From positions 1-5,323 of the forward strand of contig JACFNY010000162.1 in NCBI GenBank assembly GCA_019454625.1: a DNA stretch of 5,323 nucleotides, written 5' to 3'. Positions within the stretch are counted from its first letter, which is position 1. Every line of letters begins with the position of its first letter. This document shows, in pieces, positions 4,895 to 5,323 of the stretch. Source of the DNA: Sphingomonadaceae bacterium (GTDB lineage: Bacteria > Pseudomonadota > Alphaproteobacteria > Sphingomonadales > Sphingomonadaceae). Made by a program: the position numbers and the translations under genes. Below the pieces are notes generated by a model that saw only the letters and a program-made list of their open reading frames with translations, searched no databases and was not told where the DNA came from.

Positions 4895-5323
4895 ATGCGC
4901 GGATTTGACACCCGTTTCAGGGCTTTGGCGATCGCTGCGGCGCTCACGTTCGGCGCCGTTCAGGCACAGGCGCAGGACGCGGCGACGGATGCGGCAGCAC
5001 CGGCCGCCGCCACGGCCGAGCAGGCTCCGGCGGCCGACGCGGCAGCCGCGCCCGCGGTCAATCTCGCCAACATGGGCACGGCGCCCGATCCCGCCGTGGG
5101 CCAGCCGCTGGGCGGCTGGCAGATCCAGCCGCAGGTGACCGAGCTCGGCCAGCGCGGCTCGGACTTCAACACCGCGCTGCTGCTCATCATGGGCGTCATC
5201 ACCGTTTTCGTTTTCGCGCTGCTGATCTGGTCGATCATCCGCTATCGCCGCGGCGCCAACCCGGTGCCTTCGAAGACGACGCACAACGTGCTCGTCGAGG
5301 TGGTGTGGACGCTGGTGCCGGTG
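4895..5323 (+). CDS. ctaC: Cytochrome c oxidase subunit II, N-terminal part (runs off the window)
   Basis: The 143 visible codons encode the start of subunit II of the aa3-type terminal oxidase, which carries the CuA centre that accepts electrons from cytochrome c. Residues 1-26 look like a cleavable signal peptide (Arg at 2, 7 and 9, a hydrophobic core near 10-20, then AQA before QDAA). Residues about 27-55 are an Ala/Pro-rich linker. Then come GGWQIQPQ near 73-80, a first membrane helix near 93-115 followed by RYRRG, and the conserved HNVLVEVVWTLVPV (130-143) with H130, N131, E135 and W138 at the start of the second helix. The CuA ligands lie beyond the edge. ATG 4895 follows GGGGG at 4886-4890; an in-frame ATG at 4880 would add five residues but has a poorer upstream signal. 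Downstream ctaD is expected but not visible. Confidence 0.93.
   Translation, partial: MRGFDTRFRALAIAAALTFGAVQAQAQDAATDAAAPAAATAEQAPAADAAAAPAVNLANMGTAPDPAVGQPLGGWQIQPQVTELGQRGSDFNTALLLIMGVITVFVFALLIWSIIRYRRGANPVPSKTTHNVLVEVVWTLVPV

Noticed and set aside
3442..4947. A 501-codon minus-strand frame that would fuse an upstream extension to the [2Fe-2S] protein
   Set aside because: The extension is the Arg/His/Ala-rich antisense of the isomerase gene. The family N-terminus begins at the internal ATG at 3900.
1..5323. A search for a novel defence, mobile or CRISPR-like system
   Set aside because: Every sizeable gene belongs to a known metabolic or transport family. No transposase, integrase, toxin-antitoxin pair, spaced repeat array or tRNA-like attachment site could be seen.

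Overview
The window is visibly very GC-rich, with G or C at most third codon positions and short intergenic gaps. Its gene content is chromosomal metabolism and membrane functions. The cytochrome c oxidase subunit II, the crotonase-family fatty-acid enzyme and the CoxS/IorA-type iron-sulfur subunit together suggest an aerobic alphaproteobacterium. Sphingomonadales is my best guess, but this is inference from protein style and codon use; there is no rRNA or other marker to confirm it.

Layout from left to right: (i) the last 31 codons of an aldehyde dehydrogenase (+), whose stop abuts the stop of (ii) a short MgtC/SapB-family membrane protein (-); (iii) a 144-bp divergent spacer with a perfect 14-bp tandem duplication and an 8-bp inverted repeat over the next gene's ribosome binding site; (iv) a nitronate monooxygenase-family flavoprotein (+), converging on (v) a 550-residue SulP anion transporter with a C-terminal STAS domain (-); (vi) a 111-bp spacer with two dyad-symmetric elements; (vii) a complete two-cluster [2Fe-2S] subunit of a molybdenum hydroxylase (-), with no large catalytic subunit beside it; (viii) after only 33 bp, a divergent crotonase-family gene (+) carrying the catalytic triad of delta3,5-delta2,4-dienoyl-CoA isomerase; (ix) a 142-bp spacer with a plausible sigma-70 promoter; (x) the first 143 codons of cytochrome c oxidase subunit II (+), running off the right edge.

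The genes do not form one pathway. Strand changes nearly every gene, so most look like single-gene transcription units. Plausible themes are oxidative catabolism (aldehyde dehydrogenase, nitronate oxidation, unsaturated fatty-acid beta-oxidation, Mo-hydroxylase electron transfer) and the start of the respiratory oxidase locus. I found no mobile element, CRISPR array, tRNA, rRNA or defence system. The items most worth a second look are the orphan [2Fe-2S] subunit and the small repeats in the spacers.
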